Source of the DNA: Actinomycetota bacterium
GTDB lineage: Bacteria > Actinomycetota > UBA4738 > HRBIN12
NCBI GenBank assembly: GCA_035640355.1
Contig: DASQWI010000007.1
Location: 74,166 to 126,400 of the forward strand
DNA length: 52,235 nt
Reading direction: 5' to 3'
Part shown: in pieces, positions 7,839 to 15,618 of the stretch
Position numbering within the stretch: the first letter of the stretch is position 1
Layout: every line of letters begins with the position of its first letter
The notes under the pieces: generated by a model
What the model was told of the DNA's origin: nothing
Databases searched by the model: none
The model's input: only the letters and a program-made list of their open reading frames with translations
Translations under genes and position numbers: made by a program

Positions 7839-10072
7839 GCCCAAGCCGAACCGGGCTTTCGCTCGCCCTCCCCGTCGCGGCCCTGTCCGGCGCGCTGCTG
7901 TCTCTGTCGCTGCCGCCGGCGGGGCTGTGGCCTCTGGCGTTCCTAGCGCCGATCCCGCTGCTCTGGCTCCTCCGTTCGTCGGGACCGGCGCGTGGAGCCC
8001 TGATCGGCTTCACGTTCGGCATCTTCTACTTCGGCGTGGTCCTCTATTGGATCCTGCTGTTCGGCGAGCTGGCCTTCGTCATGCTCGTCCTCGCCTCCGG
8101 CGCGTACGTGGCCGCCTTCGGCGCCCTGGCGCCGGCGCTGTGGCGTCCGGAACGGCCCGTGCTCTCGACGCTGGGGCTTTCCGCGTTGTGGACCGCCATC
8201 GAGTGGATCCGTGGCGCGTTCCCGCTCGGCGGGTTCACCTGGGGGCAGCTCGGCGCGTCGCAGGTGGACGGGCCGACGTTGCCGCTCGCATCCGTGACGG
8301 GCGCGTGGGGCGTGTCGTTCATCGTGTTGCTGGTCGCGGGGTTTCTCCTTCTGGCAGTCGAGTGGTGGGGGAGCGGGGTCCGCCGCTCCGCCCGTGCGCT
8401 CATTGTGTGCGCGGCGCTCGTGCTGCTTCCGGCCTTCATCCCGATTCCCGCCCCAAACGGCCGGAAGCTCGACGTCGCGACGATCCAGGTGGACGTGGAG
8501 AGCGTCGAGGACCTCGACGGCATCGCCGAAGACATCGCCGTCGCTCGGCTCAACGTCGAGCGGCACGTCACGCTGCGGAACGATCCACCGGACCTCGTCG
8601 TGTGGGGGGAGGCCGCGCTCGACCCCGGAGCGGCCGCGGACGCCACAACCTTCGCGGCCGTCACCGACGCGATCGCCTCGGTCGGCGCACCGACGTTGGC
8701 CGGTGCAGTCGTGAACGATCCCGATGGTCGCCAGCGGACGTCGACGATCGGTTTCGATGGTTCGGGGCGTCCCGTCGACCGATATGACAAGGTGCATCTC
8801 GTCCCGTTCGGCGAGTACGTCCCGTGGAGATCGCTCCTGCAGGGACGGGTTCATGCGATCGACCAGGTTCCGATCGACCGCGCGGCGGGGAAGGACGTTC
8901 GAAACCTCCTGGTGAACGGTCTTCCCGAGATCGGAGCGCCGATCTGCTTCGAGAACAGCTTCCCCTCGATCGACCGTGGAATGGTGCGGCAAGGCGCGGC
9001 GCTCCTCGTCCTGACCATCAACAACGCCTCGTACGAACGGACGGCGGCATCCGAGCAACACTTACAGATGAGCCGGCTCCGCGCGGTGGAGAACGGACGG
9101 TGGGTCATCCATGCGGCGATCTCCGGGATCAGCGCGTTCATCGATCAGCGCGGGCGCATCGTCGACACTCGAGGGCTGTTCGAGCCGGCGCTGATGCGCC
9201 ACGACGTTGTCGCGTCGACGCGACAGACGCTGTACACGCGGTTCGGCGACTGGATGCCGTTGGGGAGCGTCGTGCTCGTCGGGATCCTGTTCGCGCTCCC
9301 TCGCTCGCGCCGCCGGCCGCGTCGGCAGCCGCTCGCGCTCGCTGAGACGCCCCGGGTGCTCGTCGTCCTCCCCACCTACAACGAGAAAGAGACCATCGGT
9401 CGCGTCCTCGACGGCCTGCTCGAGCTTCCGTATGCGATCCACGTCCTCGTTGTCGACGACGGCTCGCCCGACGGCACGGCAGCGATCGTGCGCGCTCGCG
9501 CCCAGGCGGACGACCGGGTGCGGCTCGCGGAGCGAGACCGAAAGCTCGGCCTGGCGAGCGCCTACGGGGTCGGGTTCGATCGGGGGATCGCCGAGGGGTA
9601 TGACCTCGTCGTCGAGATGGATTCGGACCTTTCCCACGATCCCCAAGACCTGCCGCGGCTTTTGGAGGCGGCGAGATCGAACGACCTGGTCATCGGGAGC
9701 CGGTACGTCCGTGGGGGAAGCGTGTCGAACTGGAGCCGGGCACGGCTCGCACTCTCGCGTGCCGGCAATGCTTACGTCCGGCTTTGGCTGGGGCTCGGCG
9801 TCCGGGACGCGACGAGCGGCTTCCGCGCCTATCGACGGCAGGCCCTGGAGACGGTCCTGCAGAGGCCGGTGACGTCGGACGGCTACGGCTTCCAGGTTGA
9901 GCTCGTCTTCCGAGCATGGAACGAGGGACTGTCCATTGCCGAGGCACCCATCACATTCAGGGAACGCTCGTACGGGCAGTCGAAGATCAGTCGCCGTATC
10001 GTCCTGGAGGCGCTGTGGCAGGTGGCGAAGTGGGGCTTCCGTGCGCGATTCCGGCCTCAATCGGGCTGGTAG
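7835..10072 (+). CDS. lnt: apolipoprotein N-acyltransferase fused to polyprenol monophosphomannose synthase
   Basis: A two-enzyme fusion like mycobacterial Ppm1. The N-terminal part has about six membrane segments and a nitrilase domain with the Lnt triad Glu259 (VWGEAALD), Lys319 (YDKVHLVPFGEY) and Cys371 (ICFENS), numbered from 7835. It N-acylates lipoproteins. From about residue 507 a GT2 domain begins (VVLPTYNEKET, VVDDGSPDGT, MDSDLSHDP). It makes polyprenyl-phosphate mannose for lipoglycan and glycoprotein synthesis. No ATG, GTG or TTG fits the start. A CTG at 7835 forms a CTGA overlap with the upstream stop and gives a natural N-terminus. An ATG at 7760 would instead overlap the DUF4193 gene by 79 bases. 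Confidence 0.92.
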   Translation: MSPSRTGLSLALPVAALSGALLSLSLPPAGLWPLAFLAPIPLLWLLRSSGPARGALIGFTFGIFYFGVVLYWILLFGELAFVMLVLASGAYVAAFGALAPALWRPERPVLSTLGLSALWTAIEWIRGAFPLGGFTWGQLGASQVDGPTLPLASVTGAWGVSFIVLLVAGFLLLAVEWWGSGVRRSARALIVCAALVLLPAFIPIPAPNGRKLDVATIQVDVESVEDLDGIAEDIAVARLNVERHVTLRNDPPDLVVWGEAALDPGAAADATTFAAVTDAIASVGAPTLAGAVVNDPDGRQRTSTIGFDGSGRPVDRYDKVHLVPFGEYVPWRSLLQGRVHAIDQVPIDRAAGKDVRNLLVNGLPEIGAPICFENSFPSIDRGMVRQGAALLVLTINNASYERTAASEQHLQMSRLRAVENGRWVIHAAISGISAFIDQRGRIVDTRGLFEPALMRHDVVASTRQTLYTRFGDWMPLGSVVLVGILFALPRSRRRPRRQPLALAETPRVLVVLPTYNEKETIGRVLDGLLELPYAIHVLVVDDGSPDGTAAIVRARAQADDRVRLAERDRKLGLASAYGVGFDRGIAEGYDLVVEMDSDLSHDPQDLPRLLEAARSNDLVIGSRYVRGGSVSNWSRARLALSRAGNAYVRLWLGLGVRDATSGFRAYRRQALETVLQRPVTSDGYGFQVELVFRAWNEGLSIAEAPITFRERSYGQSKISRRIVLEALWQVAKWGFRARFRPQSGW

Positions 10073-10122
10073 ATCCCCCTGACCGGGCGCCGAGAATGTA
10101 CGTTATGACAAGTTAGGTTTTT

Positions 10123-10165
10123 CCCACCCAAACCAACTACTACCCCCCCAACCAACCCATCACCC
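10123..10165 (-). other. G-quadruplex-forming motif in gene-free gap
   Basis: The minus strand carries five runs of three or more G. Within 10143-10165 they fit G3-N4-G3-N6-G3-N1-G3, using the seven-G run (10143-10149) as two tracts. The surrounding 10110-10180 stretch is very C/A-rich on the plus strand and unlike its neighbours in composition. Confidence 0.7.
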
Positions 10166-10228
10166 ACGACACACTCTGACGGCTCCCTCTCCGGCGGATC
10201 CTGTGGGGCAGCCGAACGACGTCGCCTG

Positions 10229-10440
10229 TTGGGAGCGACACGCGTTGGACCGGTTAGGACGAAGGAACTAAGCCGTTCCGTGGCCCTTAGCCCGATGGCG
10301 GTCAACGACGTAGGCCGCCAAACTCAGGAGGGCCCAGACGGGCGGGTGCGCCGGTTCGTCAACGCCCGAGCGAGGGGGCAGGCGAGGTCCAGCGTCTCGC
10401 CTGGGTTCACGAGCGCCGTTCTCCCCGACGGCCTCGCTGG
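10229..10440. other. hairpin-rich gene-free stretch between convergent genes
   Basis: The gap 10073-10495 has no gene I can support. This part holds several local hairpins: GGAAC/GTTCC near 10263-10280, TGGCGG/CCGCCA near 10295-10320, CGGGCG/CGCCCG near 10340-10370 and CAGGCGAG/CTCGCCTG near 10379-10403. A structured RNA is possible. I do not see RNase P, tmRNA, SRP or a known riboswitch signature. Confidence 0.35.
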
Positions 10441-10470
10441 AAGGCCCCGGGCTCTTCGGCTCGGGGCCTT
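10441..10470. terminator. bidirectional hairpin terminator between lnt fusion and CAP gene
   Basis: AAGGCCCCG pairs perfectly with CGGGGCCTT and the stem continues for three more pairs (one G-U) around a TCTTCG loop. It lies just past the end of the convergent CAP gene and on the far side of the gap from lnt. There is no long T tract on either strand. Confidence 0.6.
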
Positions 10471-10495
10471 CATCTCGCTGGTATGCGAACGGCTC

Positions 10496-10966
10496 CTAGC
10501 CGTAGAAGATGACCGTGACCCACAGGCGGCCGTCCTGTCGGACGACGCCGACCGCTGCGTGGAAGAACTCGCGACGCAAGATGTTCTCGCGGTGCTTCTT
10601 GCTGTCCATGAACGCGTCCTCGAGCGATACGAGGGTGCTCCCGACGCCCACGTTCTCCCCCGCGATCGACCAGTTGTGGCCGTCGAGGAGGTTCCGCAGC
10701 TTTCCCTCGGTCGAGTGGAACAGATACCCCTTGCTTGCCATCGCCCGGCTATGGGCCTTTGCGTAGTCGGAGATCGCCGTCGCGAAGTCCAACGCCTTCC
10801 GTTCGTGATGCCTGCGGTCGTCGTTCGTGAGGGAGAGCATCTGGCGGCGTCGGCCGTGTCGCTCCCCTGCGTTCGTGTCCGACGCCACGAGCGCCACGAC
10901 GAGCAACGCAGCGAGGAAGAACGCGACCAGGCCGAGCGGCCTGCGACGGCTTGCGAATGCGACCAC
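10496..10966 (-). CDS. CAP/SCP-domain secreted or membrane-anchored protein
   Basis: A 156-residue protein with an N-terminal membrane segment or signal peptide (about residues 12-30) followed by a CAP (SCP/PR-1-like) domain. The domain shows the family series SRAMASKGYLFHS, WSIAGENVGVG, AFMDSKKHRENIL and a terminal IFYG. The conserved His and Glu of the CAP cavity are present (HS, GEN, HR). Bacterial CAP proteins are extracellular and of mostly unknown function. The start is GTG. It resembles the second CAP protein at 15026-15550, and both end in IFYG, which suggests an old duplication. Operator-like repeats lie upstream at 11041-11069. Confidence 0.85.
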   Translation of the reverse strand: MVAFASRRRPLGLVAFFLAALLVVALVASDTNAGERHGRRRQMLSLTNDDRRHHERKALDFATAISDYAKAHSRAMASKGYLFHSTEGKLRNLLDGHNWSIAGENVGVGSTLVSLEDAFMDSKKHRENILRREFFHAAVGVVRQDGRLWVTVIFYG

Positions 10967-11040
10967 CTAGAGCTCCCCGACCCACGCCTCCAGTTGCTTT
11001 GGCAGGTATCGGGTGCGGCGCGCCTCGGCTTGAGCGGGGA

Positions 11041-11069
11041 TAGTTCGTGAGAACTAGACCGCGAGAACT
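11041..11069. promoter_or_regulatory. operator-like palindrome and direct repeat upstream of CAP gene
   Basis: TAGTTC-GTGA-GAACTA (11041-11056) is a palindrome with perfect 6-base arms. The heptamer GAGAACT occurs at 11049-11055 and again at 11063-11069, a 14-base period. The cluster is 75-100 bases upstream of the CAP start and downstream of gcvPB. It is a candidate regulator site; the regulator is unknown. Confidence 0.45.
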
Positions 11070-11097
11070 CACGCGCCGTAGTCGTGGATGTCGTTCG

Positions 11098-12615
11098 CTA
11101 CCAGCGGAGCTTGAGATGTCGCGCCGCGCGCGCCTCGTCAAGCCGGCGAACGGGCGTGGTGACCGGCGCATCGTGGAGGAGATCCGGGTCGTCGTGCGCC
11201 TCGCGATGAGCCTGGCGAAGCGCCTCGGCGAGCCCGTCGAGCGACTCCATGGTCTCCGTCTCGGTGGGCTCGACCATCATGGCTTCCTCAACCACCAGGG
11301 GGAAGTACACGGTCGATGGGTGATAACCGAGATCGATGACGCGCTTCGCGACATCCATCGCTCGGATCCCCGTTTCCTCCTTGAGCTTCCTTGCGCTCGA
11401 GACGAACTCGTGCATCGGACGCCCGTCCGGGTGCGCCAGCGGGTACAGGTCCTTCACCCGCGAGGCGAGATAGTTGGCGTTCAGCACCGATCGCTCGGCG
11501 ACATCGCGCAGGCCCTCCTGCCCGTGGAGGAACACGTACGCGTACGCGCGGACCAACACGCCGAAGTTCCCCAGGAACCCGTGCATGCGTCCGATCGAGT
11601 CGGGCGCGTCGGAGCTCACGTGGAAGGATCCGGTCGCCTCGTCCCGCTCGATCCGCGGAACCGGCAGGAACGGAACGAGCGCCTCCGTCACGCCGACCGG
11701 ACCCGCACCCGGCCCTCCTCCGCCGTGCGGCGTCGCGAACGTCTTGTGCGTGTTGATGTGGACGATGTCGAACCCCATGTCGCCGGGGCGACACCGGCCG
11801 AGGATCGCGTTGAGGTTCGCGCCGTCGTAGTACACGAGACCGCCGACGTCGTGGATCACCTGCGTGATGCGCTCGATCTCCTGCTCGAACAGGCCGAGCG
11901 TGTTCGGATTCGTCAGCATCAAACCGGCGACGTCCTCGTCGACGAGCTTCTCGAGCGCGCCCACGTCGATCAGTCCCCGGGCGTCGGACGGCACATGAAC
12001 GGCCCCGTACCCGGCGAGGCGGACGCTGGCGGGATTGGTTCCGTGCGCGGAGTCCGGGATCGCGATGCGCCGCCGCGCGTGGCCGTTCTTCGTGTGGAAC
12101 GCGCGCATGATCAGAAGACCCGCGAGCTCGCCGCACGCGCCGGCGGGTGGTTGGAGCGTCGCGCGCGCCATGCCGGTGATCTCGCAGAGTGCGCGCTCGA
12201 GCCGCCACATCAGCTCGAGCGCACCTTGAGTCGTCCCGTCCGGCTGCAGGGGGTGCAGTCGCTGGAATCCGGGCAGCGTCGCTCCCGCCTCCGCAACCTT
12301 CGGGTTGTACTTCATCGAGCACGAGCCGAGCGGATAGATGCCGGTGTCGACGCCGTAGTTCAGCTGCGACAGTCGCGTGTAGTGCGAGACGAGGTCTCGC
12401 TCGGCGACCTCCGGCAGCTCGGCGCGCGCGTTCCGTTCGAACCCTTCCGGGATCTGGGCTTCCGGTACGTCGAGCGCCGGAAGGCTGAACGCGCGTCGTT
12501 TCGGCCGCGACAGGTCGTGGATCGTGCCCTGGCGTACGGGCGGGCCCTGCGTCCGCACCGGCGCGCCGATACGACGACCGGTCTCCTCGGCGCCGCCATT
12601 CCGGCCGGGGGTCAC
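11098..12615 (-). CDS. gcvPB: glycine dehydrogenase (decarboxylating) subunit 2
   Basis: The C-terminal half of the P protein of the glycine cleavage system. With GcvPA it decarboxylates glycine and passes the aminomethyl group to lipoyl-GcvH. The PLP lysine is Lys291 in NTHKTFATPHGGGGPG, and the glycine-rich segment after it is typical of the family. The 505 residues are a usual length. The GTG at 12615 forms a GTGA overlap with the gcvPA stop and has GGAGGT upstream. The long in-frame extension to 12885 only shadows gcvPA. Split P subunits occur in many deep-branching bacteria, whereas mycobacteria carry a single fused GcvP. The partner gcvH is at 19487; gcvT is not in the window. Confidence 0.96.
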   Translation of the reverse strand: MTPGRNGGAEETGRRIGAPVRTQGPPVRQGTIHDLSRPKRRAFSLPALDVPEAQIPEGFERNARAELPEVAERDLVSHYTRLSQLNYGVDTGIYPLGSCSMKYNPKVAEAGATLPGFQRLHPLQPDGTTQGALELMWRLERALCEITGMARATLQPPAGACGELAGLLIMRAFHTKNGHARRRIAIPDSAHGTNPASVRLAGYGAVHVPSDARGLIDVGALEKLVDEDVAGLMLTNPNTLGLFEQEIERITQVIHDVGGLVYYDGANLNAILGRCRPGDMGFDIVHINTHKTFATPHGGGGPGAGPVGVTEALVPFLPVPRIERDEATGSFHVSSDAPDSIGRMHGFLGNFGVLVRAYAYVFLHGQEGLRDVAERSVLNANYLASRVKDLYPLAHPDGRPMHEFVSSARKLKEETGIRAMDVAKRVIDLGYHPSTVYFPLVVEEAMMVEPTETETMESLDGLAEALRQAHREAHDDPDLLHDAPVTTPVRRLDEARAARHLKLRW

Positions 12616-13937
12616 GAGAGCACCTCCTTCAACGCGAGCGCGAGTCCGTCGATCTCTTCGCGCGCGCGCCGCTCGGTGACCGCGACGAGAAGCGCATGCC
12701 CGTCGGCGTCGGGCAGCGCCACGCCACCGAGGTACCCCCGCTCGATCAGCGCCTCGAGCACCTCGTCGGCCGGACGCGGTAGCCGCAATGGGAATTCCTT
12801 GAAGAACGGCGCGCCGGGGAACAACAACTCGACGCCGGGTACCTCGGTGAGTCGCTCCGCGGCGTACGCGGCCTTGGAGACGCACTGCCGGCCGAGCTCC
12901 TCGAGTCCCTCGGGCCCCAGCCAGGACAGGTACACGGTGGCCGCTATCGCCATGAGTGTTTGATTGGTGCAGATATTGCTGGTGGCCTTCTCGCGACGGA
13001 TGTGCTGCTCGCGCGCCTGAAGCGTCAGGACGTATCCGACGCGGCCATCGACATCGAGCGTCTCGCCGACGATGCGGCCAGGCAGCCGTCGGACGTCGTC
13101 GAGCCGAGTGGCGATCACGCCCAGGTATGGACCGCCGAAGTTCAGGTGGTTGCCGAGGGACTGACCCTCCGCGACCGCGACGTCGGCGCGCAGCTCACCG
13201 GGCGGAGCCAGCACGCCGAGCGACAGTGGGTCGAAGACCTGGATCGCCCTCGCTCCCCCGGCGTGGGCCACTCCGAACAATTCACGTGCTGGCTCCAGCA
13301 GGCCAAACGCGTTCGGGTGCTGGACGATGACGCACGCCACGTCGTCGCCGACCTCCGGGTGACCACCGCGGCCGTCGACGACGTCGAACAGCTCCGGCTC
13401 GTACCCCGCTCCCCGACCATAGGTCCGGAGCGTGTCGATGTGTCGAGGATCGAGGGCCGCGCTCACGAGGACGCGGTCGCGTCCCGGGGTCGAGCGCGCC
13501 AGGTTGACCGCCTCGGCGAGCGCGGTCGAGCCGTCGTACAGGGAGGCGTTACTGACCTCGAGCGCCGTCAGCTCGCAGATCATCGACTGGTACTCGAACA
13601 GCGCCTGGAGGACGCCCTGAGAGAGCTCGGGCTGGTACGGCGTGTACGAGGTGTAGAACTCCGAACGCCCGGCGATCGACCACACGACGGCGGGGACGTA
13701 GTGGTCGTACGCGCCTGCGCCGGCGAAACACACCAGCTCGTCCGCGTTCCGGTTGCGAGCGGCGAGGCGGCGGAGGTCCGCGACGATCTCCATCTCGGAG
13801 ACGCCATCGGGCAGATCGAGCGGCCGATCGAGTCGGACGGCCTCCGGGATCTGGTCGAACAGATCGTCCAGGCTGGCGACGCCGATCGCGCGGAGCATCT
13901 CGCGCACGTCGTCGTCGGTTTGCGGCGCGAACCTCAT
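12612..13937 (-). CDS. gcvPA: glycine dehydrogenase (decarboxylating) subunit 1
   Basis: The N-terminal half of the glycine cleavage P protein, 441 residues, the normal size. Typical segments are FAGAGAYDHYVPAVV, YTPYQPELSQGVLQ, the SLYDGSTALAEA helix and HLNFGGPYLG near the active site. It forms a heterotetramer with GcvPB, whose start overlaps its stop. The ATG at 13937 lies 11 bases after a TAGACT box, so the mRNA leader may be only about five bases. Confidence 0.96.
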   Translation of the reverse strand: MRFAPQTDDDVREMLRAIGVASLDDLFDQIPEAVRLDRPLDLPDGVSEMEIVADLRRLAARNRNADELVCFAGAGAYDHYVPAVVWSIAGRSEFYTSYTPYQPELSQGVLQALFEYQSMICELTALEVSNASLYDGSTALAEAVNLARSTPGRDRVLVSAALDPRHIDTLRTYGRGAGYEPELFDVVDGRGGHPEVGDDVACVIVQHPNAFGLLEPARELFGVAHAGGARAIQVFDPLSLGVLAPPGELRADVAVAEGQSLGNHLNFGGPYLGVIATRLDDVRRLPGRIVGETLDVDGRVGYVLTLQAREQHIRREKATSNICTNQTLMAIAATVYLSWLGPEGLEELGRQCVSKAAYAAERLTEVPGVELLFPGAPFFKEFPLRLPRPADEVLEALIERGYLGGVALPDADGHALLVAVTERRAREEIDGLALALKEVLS

Positions 13938-13948
13938 CCCGAGCCGTC

Positions 13949-13954
13949 AGTCTA
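13949..13954 (-). promoter_or_regulatory. -10 element of gcvPA, near-leaderless
   Basis: TAGACT read on the minus strand ends 12 bases before the gcvPA ATG, placing the start of transcription about five bases from the start codon. No convincing -35 box is seen. The same hexamer precedes the tRNA-Pro and MBL hydrolase genes. Confidence 0.45.
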
Positions 13955-13996
13955 GCCCTCGCGGCCATGAGCGCTGGCCGGTGACGCGCAGAGGCG

Positions 13997-14368
13997 TCAG
14001 CCCGAGACGTCCTCCAGCCCGTACTTCGAGACGAGTGAGAGGTAGTCCCGCTGGTAGAAGATCTTGCAGTTCACTCCGGGGTACAGCTCGCGGAGCCGCC
14101 GGATCTTCCTATTCTTCCGGGTCACCAGCTTCTGGTTGAGCGTGGTGATCTCGATGTACAGGTCGTACTGCGGAAGGTAGAAGTCCGGGGTGAACCGCTG
14201 CACGACGTTCCCCTGCTTGTCCCACTCGAGATCGAAGGAACGCGGCTCGTACTCCCATTCGATCTGATAGAAGTCGAGGAGTTGGGCGAACTGGCGCTCG
14301 CTCGCGTGGGCGAAATTGACCAGATCGCTCTTCAGGGCCGCCGGTGCGGCCGTGGAGCTCTCGGTCAC
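13997..14368 (-). CDS. small nuclease-like hypothetical protein (possible PD-(D/E)xK fold)
   Basis: A 123-residue protein I do not recognise by name. An N-terminal helix SERQFAQLLDFYQIEWEYEP is followed by FTPDFYLPQYDLYIEIT and then a basic helix TRKNRKIRRLRELYP. This order (helix Glu, then D...E-x-T, then basic helix) resembles PD-(D/E)xK nuclease cores such as those in TnsA- or VSR-like proteins. The final Lys of the motif is not in its standard place, so activity is uncertain. The GTG at 14368 gives a GTGA overlap with the MerR gene upstream and has GGAGGGG before it, so the two are translationally coupled. Confidence 0.65.
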   Translation of the reverse strand: MTESSTAAPAALKSDLVNFAHASERQFAQLLDFYQIEWEYEPRSFDLEWDKQGNVVQRFTPDFYLPQYDLYIEITTLNQKLVTRKNRKIRRLRELYPGVNCKIFYQRDYLSLVSKYGLEDVSG

Positions 14369-14814
14369 GCCCCTCCGGCGGCGCGGGCTCCGCGGCCCTT
14401 CTTCCGGCTTGCCTTCGCCAGGGTTCCCTCGAGATCGGTCCATACCTTGTCAACGGCGATCGCGAACACCCCCTGGCCACTGGCGAGCAGGTCCACGACC
14501 TCTTCGGGGGACTCCACCGAGTAGATACGGTTCCCGTCGGATACCAGGGTGGTTCCGAGAGCGGGCCTCTTCAGGTCGCGGAGCGTCCGCATCGCGGTGC
14601 GGATCTGACGGAGGTTCATGCCGCTGTCGAGCATCCGCTTGATGAGCTTGAGGAGCGCCAGGTCCTGAAATGAATAGAGCCGTTGGCTTCCCGATCCCTG
14701 CGCGTCCTTGACGGACGGTCGAACCAGGCCCGTTCGTGCCCAATAGTCGAGCTGGCGGTAGCTGATGCCAACGATCTTGGTCACGTCGGGCACGCGGTAT
14801 CCGTGCTCGGCCAT
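14365..14814 (-). CDS. MerR-family transcriptional regulator
   Basis: A 149-residue regulator with an N-terminal MerR helix-turn-helix and wing (YRVPDVTKIVGISYRQLDYWARTGLV, then RLYSFQDLALLKLIKRMLDSG). The C-terminal region is non-metal-binding and lacks effector cysteines. Its place next to gcvP, DUF151, ftsR, garA and gcvH matches the second MerR gene of the mycobacterial gcv-garA cluster (Rv1830-type, from memory). The ATG at 14814 has GGAG a few bases upstream and follows a strong promoter. A GTG further upstream would give a non-conserved extension. It is co-transcribed with the nuclease-like gene at 13997. Confidence 0.88.
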   Translation of the reverse strand: MAEHGYRVPDVTKIVGISYRQLDYWARTGLVRPSVKDAQGSGSQRLYSFQDLALLKLIKRMLDSGMNLRQIRTAMRTLRDLKRPALGTTLVSDGNRIYSVESPEEVVDLLASGQGVFAIAVDKVWTDLEGTLAKASRKKGRGARAAGGA

Positions 14815-14843
14815 CACATCTCCGTAATTACGCCCTCGTCGGG

Positions 14844-14872
14844 AGGGTAGGCGGCGACGGTGCACGTGTCAA
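14844..14872 (-). promoter_or_regulatory. promoter of merR operon
   Basis: On the minus strand, TTGACA (14872-14867) and TACCCT (14849-14844) are separated by 17 bases. Transcription would begin near 14837, leaving a leader of about 22 bases that holds GGAG. Confidence 0.7.
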
Positions 14873-14921
14873 TCATCGGAGCCGCCAACGCTCGCGCCCA
14901 CGATATTCGCGACCTGCAAAG

Positions 14922-14950
14922 TGGACGGGCCTATCGCAAGACGCTAGGGT
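14922..14950 (+). promoter_or_regulatory. candidate promoter of second CAP gene
   Basis: TGGACG (14922-14927) and TAGGGT (14945-14950) are 17 bases apart. The leader to the ATG at 15026 would be about 69 bases and contains a small inverted repeat, TGCAG-GTA-CTGCA, at 14985-14997. Confidence 0.4.
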
Positions 14951-15025
14951 GCGGCGGTTTGAAAGAGCGATGAAAGGGGGTTGATGCAGGTACTGCACCG
15001 GTTGTAGACGGCGCAAAGAAGGGGG

Positions 15026-15550
15026 ATGCGGATGCGCGCACCGTTGCATGCTGCCCGCGCAACGCCTGCAACACCCGCAAACCGACGGCGAATCCTCGTT
15101 GTCGCCGTCGTGATGGTGGCGATGTTCATACTGAGCGTCGCCGAGGGTCCTGTCGCCGGTGCCGATGGCGACGGATACCGGCAGAAGCTTCTTCGGCTCT
15201 TGAACCAGACTCGTGCGAGCCACGGTCTGGGCCTTCTGAAGATCGATCGCTCGCTCTCGGACGACGCGCGCGTTCACACGCACAGGATGGTCCGAGAGGA
15301 TCAGGTCTACGACCCGTACAACCTCGCGGCGATCTTGTCGGACTACGCGTGGGACGACGTCGGTGCCGACGTCGTCGGATGCGCCGCGACGATCCCGCGA
15401 CTGCACAAAGCGTGGATGAACCACGACGCACATCGAGTGATCCTGTTGAACGGCAACCTGCGTCGCGTCGGCATCGGCGTGGTCCAAAACGACACGAGGA
15501 ACCACTGTGGTCGTGGCTCGATATGGGCCACCGAGATCTTCTACGGCTGA
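15026..15550 (+). CDS. CAP/SCP-domain secreted protein
   Basis: A 174-residue protein with a basic N-terminus and a hydrophobic signal segment (about residues 22-40, with an AxxGPVAGA-like end), then a CAP domain. Family segments are LLRLLNQTRASHGLGLLKIDRSL, DDARVHTHRM, AWMNHDAHRVILLN and the terminal EIFYG. Probably exported; biochemical role unknown. The ATG is directly preceded by AAGAAGGGGG. Two cysteines in the mature part (VVGCAAT, NHCGRG) could form a disulfide. It stands alone on the plus strand between a divergent MerR gene and convergent DUF151. Confidence 0.85.
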   Translation: MRMRAPLHAARATPATPANRRRILVVAVVMVAMFILSVAEGPVAGADGDGYRQKLLRLLNQTRASHGLGLLKIDRSLSDDARVHTHRMVREDQVYDPYNLAAILSDYAWDDVGADVVGCAATIPRLHKAWMNHDAHRVILLNGNLRRVGIGVVQNDTRNHCGRGSIWATEIFYG

Positions 15551-15618
15551 ATCGGACTATCGGCGCGCGGTGACGGGCGATCCGGTGACGGTCGCGCCTC
15601 GTCGGCGTGAGCTGATCC

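Noticed and set aside
10057-10305. 82-residue minus-strand open frame through the G-rich patch
   Set aside because: Its Gly/Val run is only a translation of the G-tracts and there is no ribosome site or family resemblance.
11047-12963. 638-residue plus-strand open frame opposite gcvPB
   Set aside because: It is an antisense shadow of the glycine dehydrogenase subunit with biased Arg/Val/His composition.
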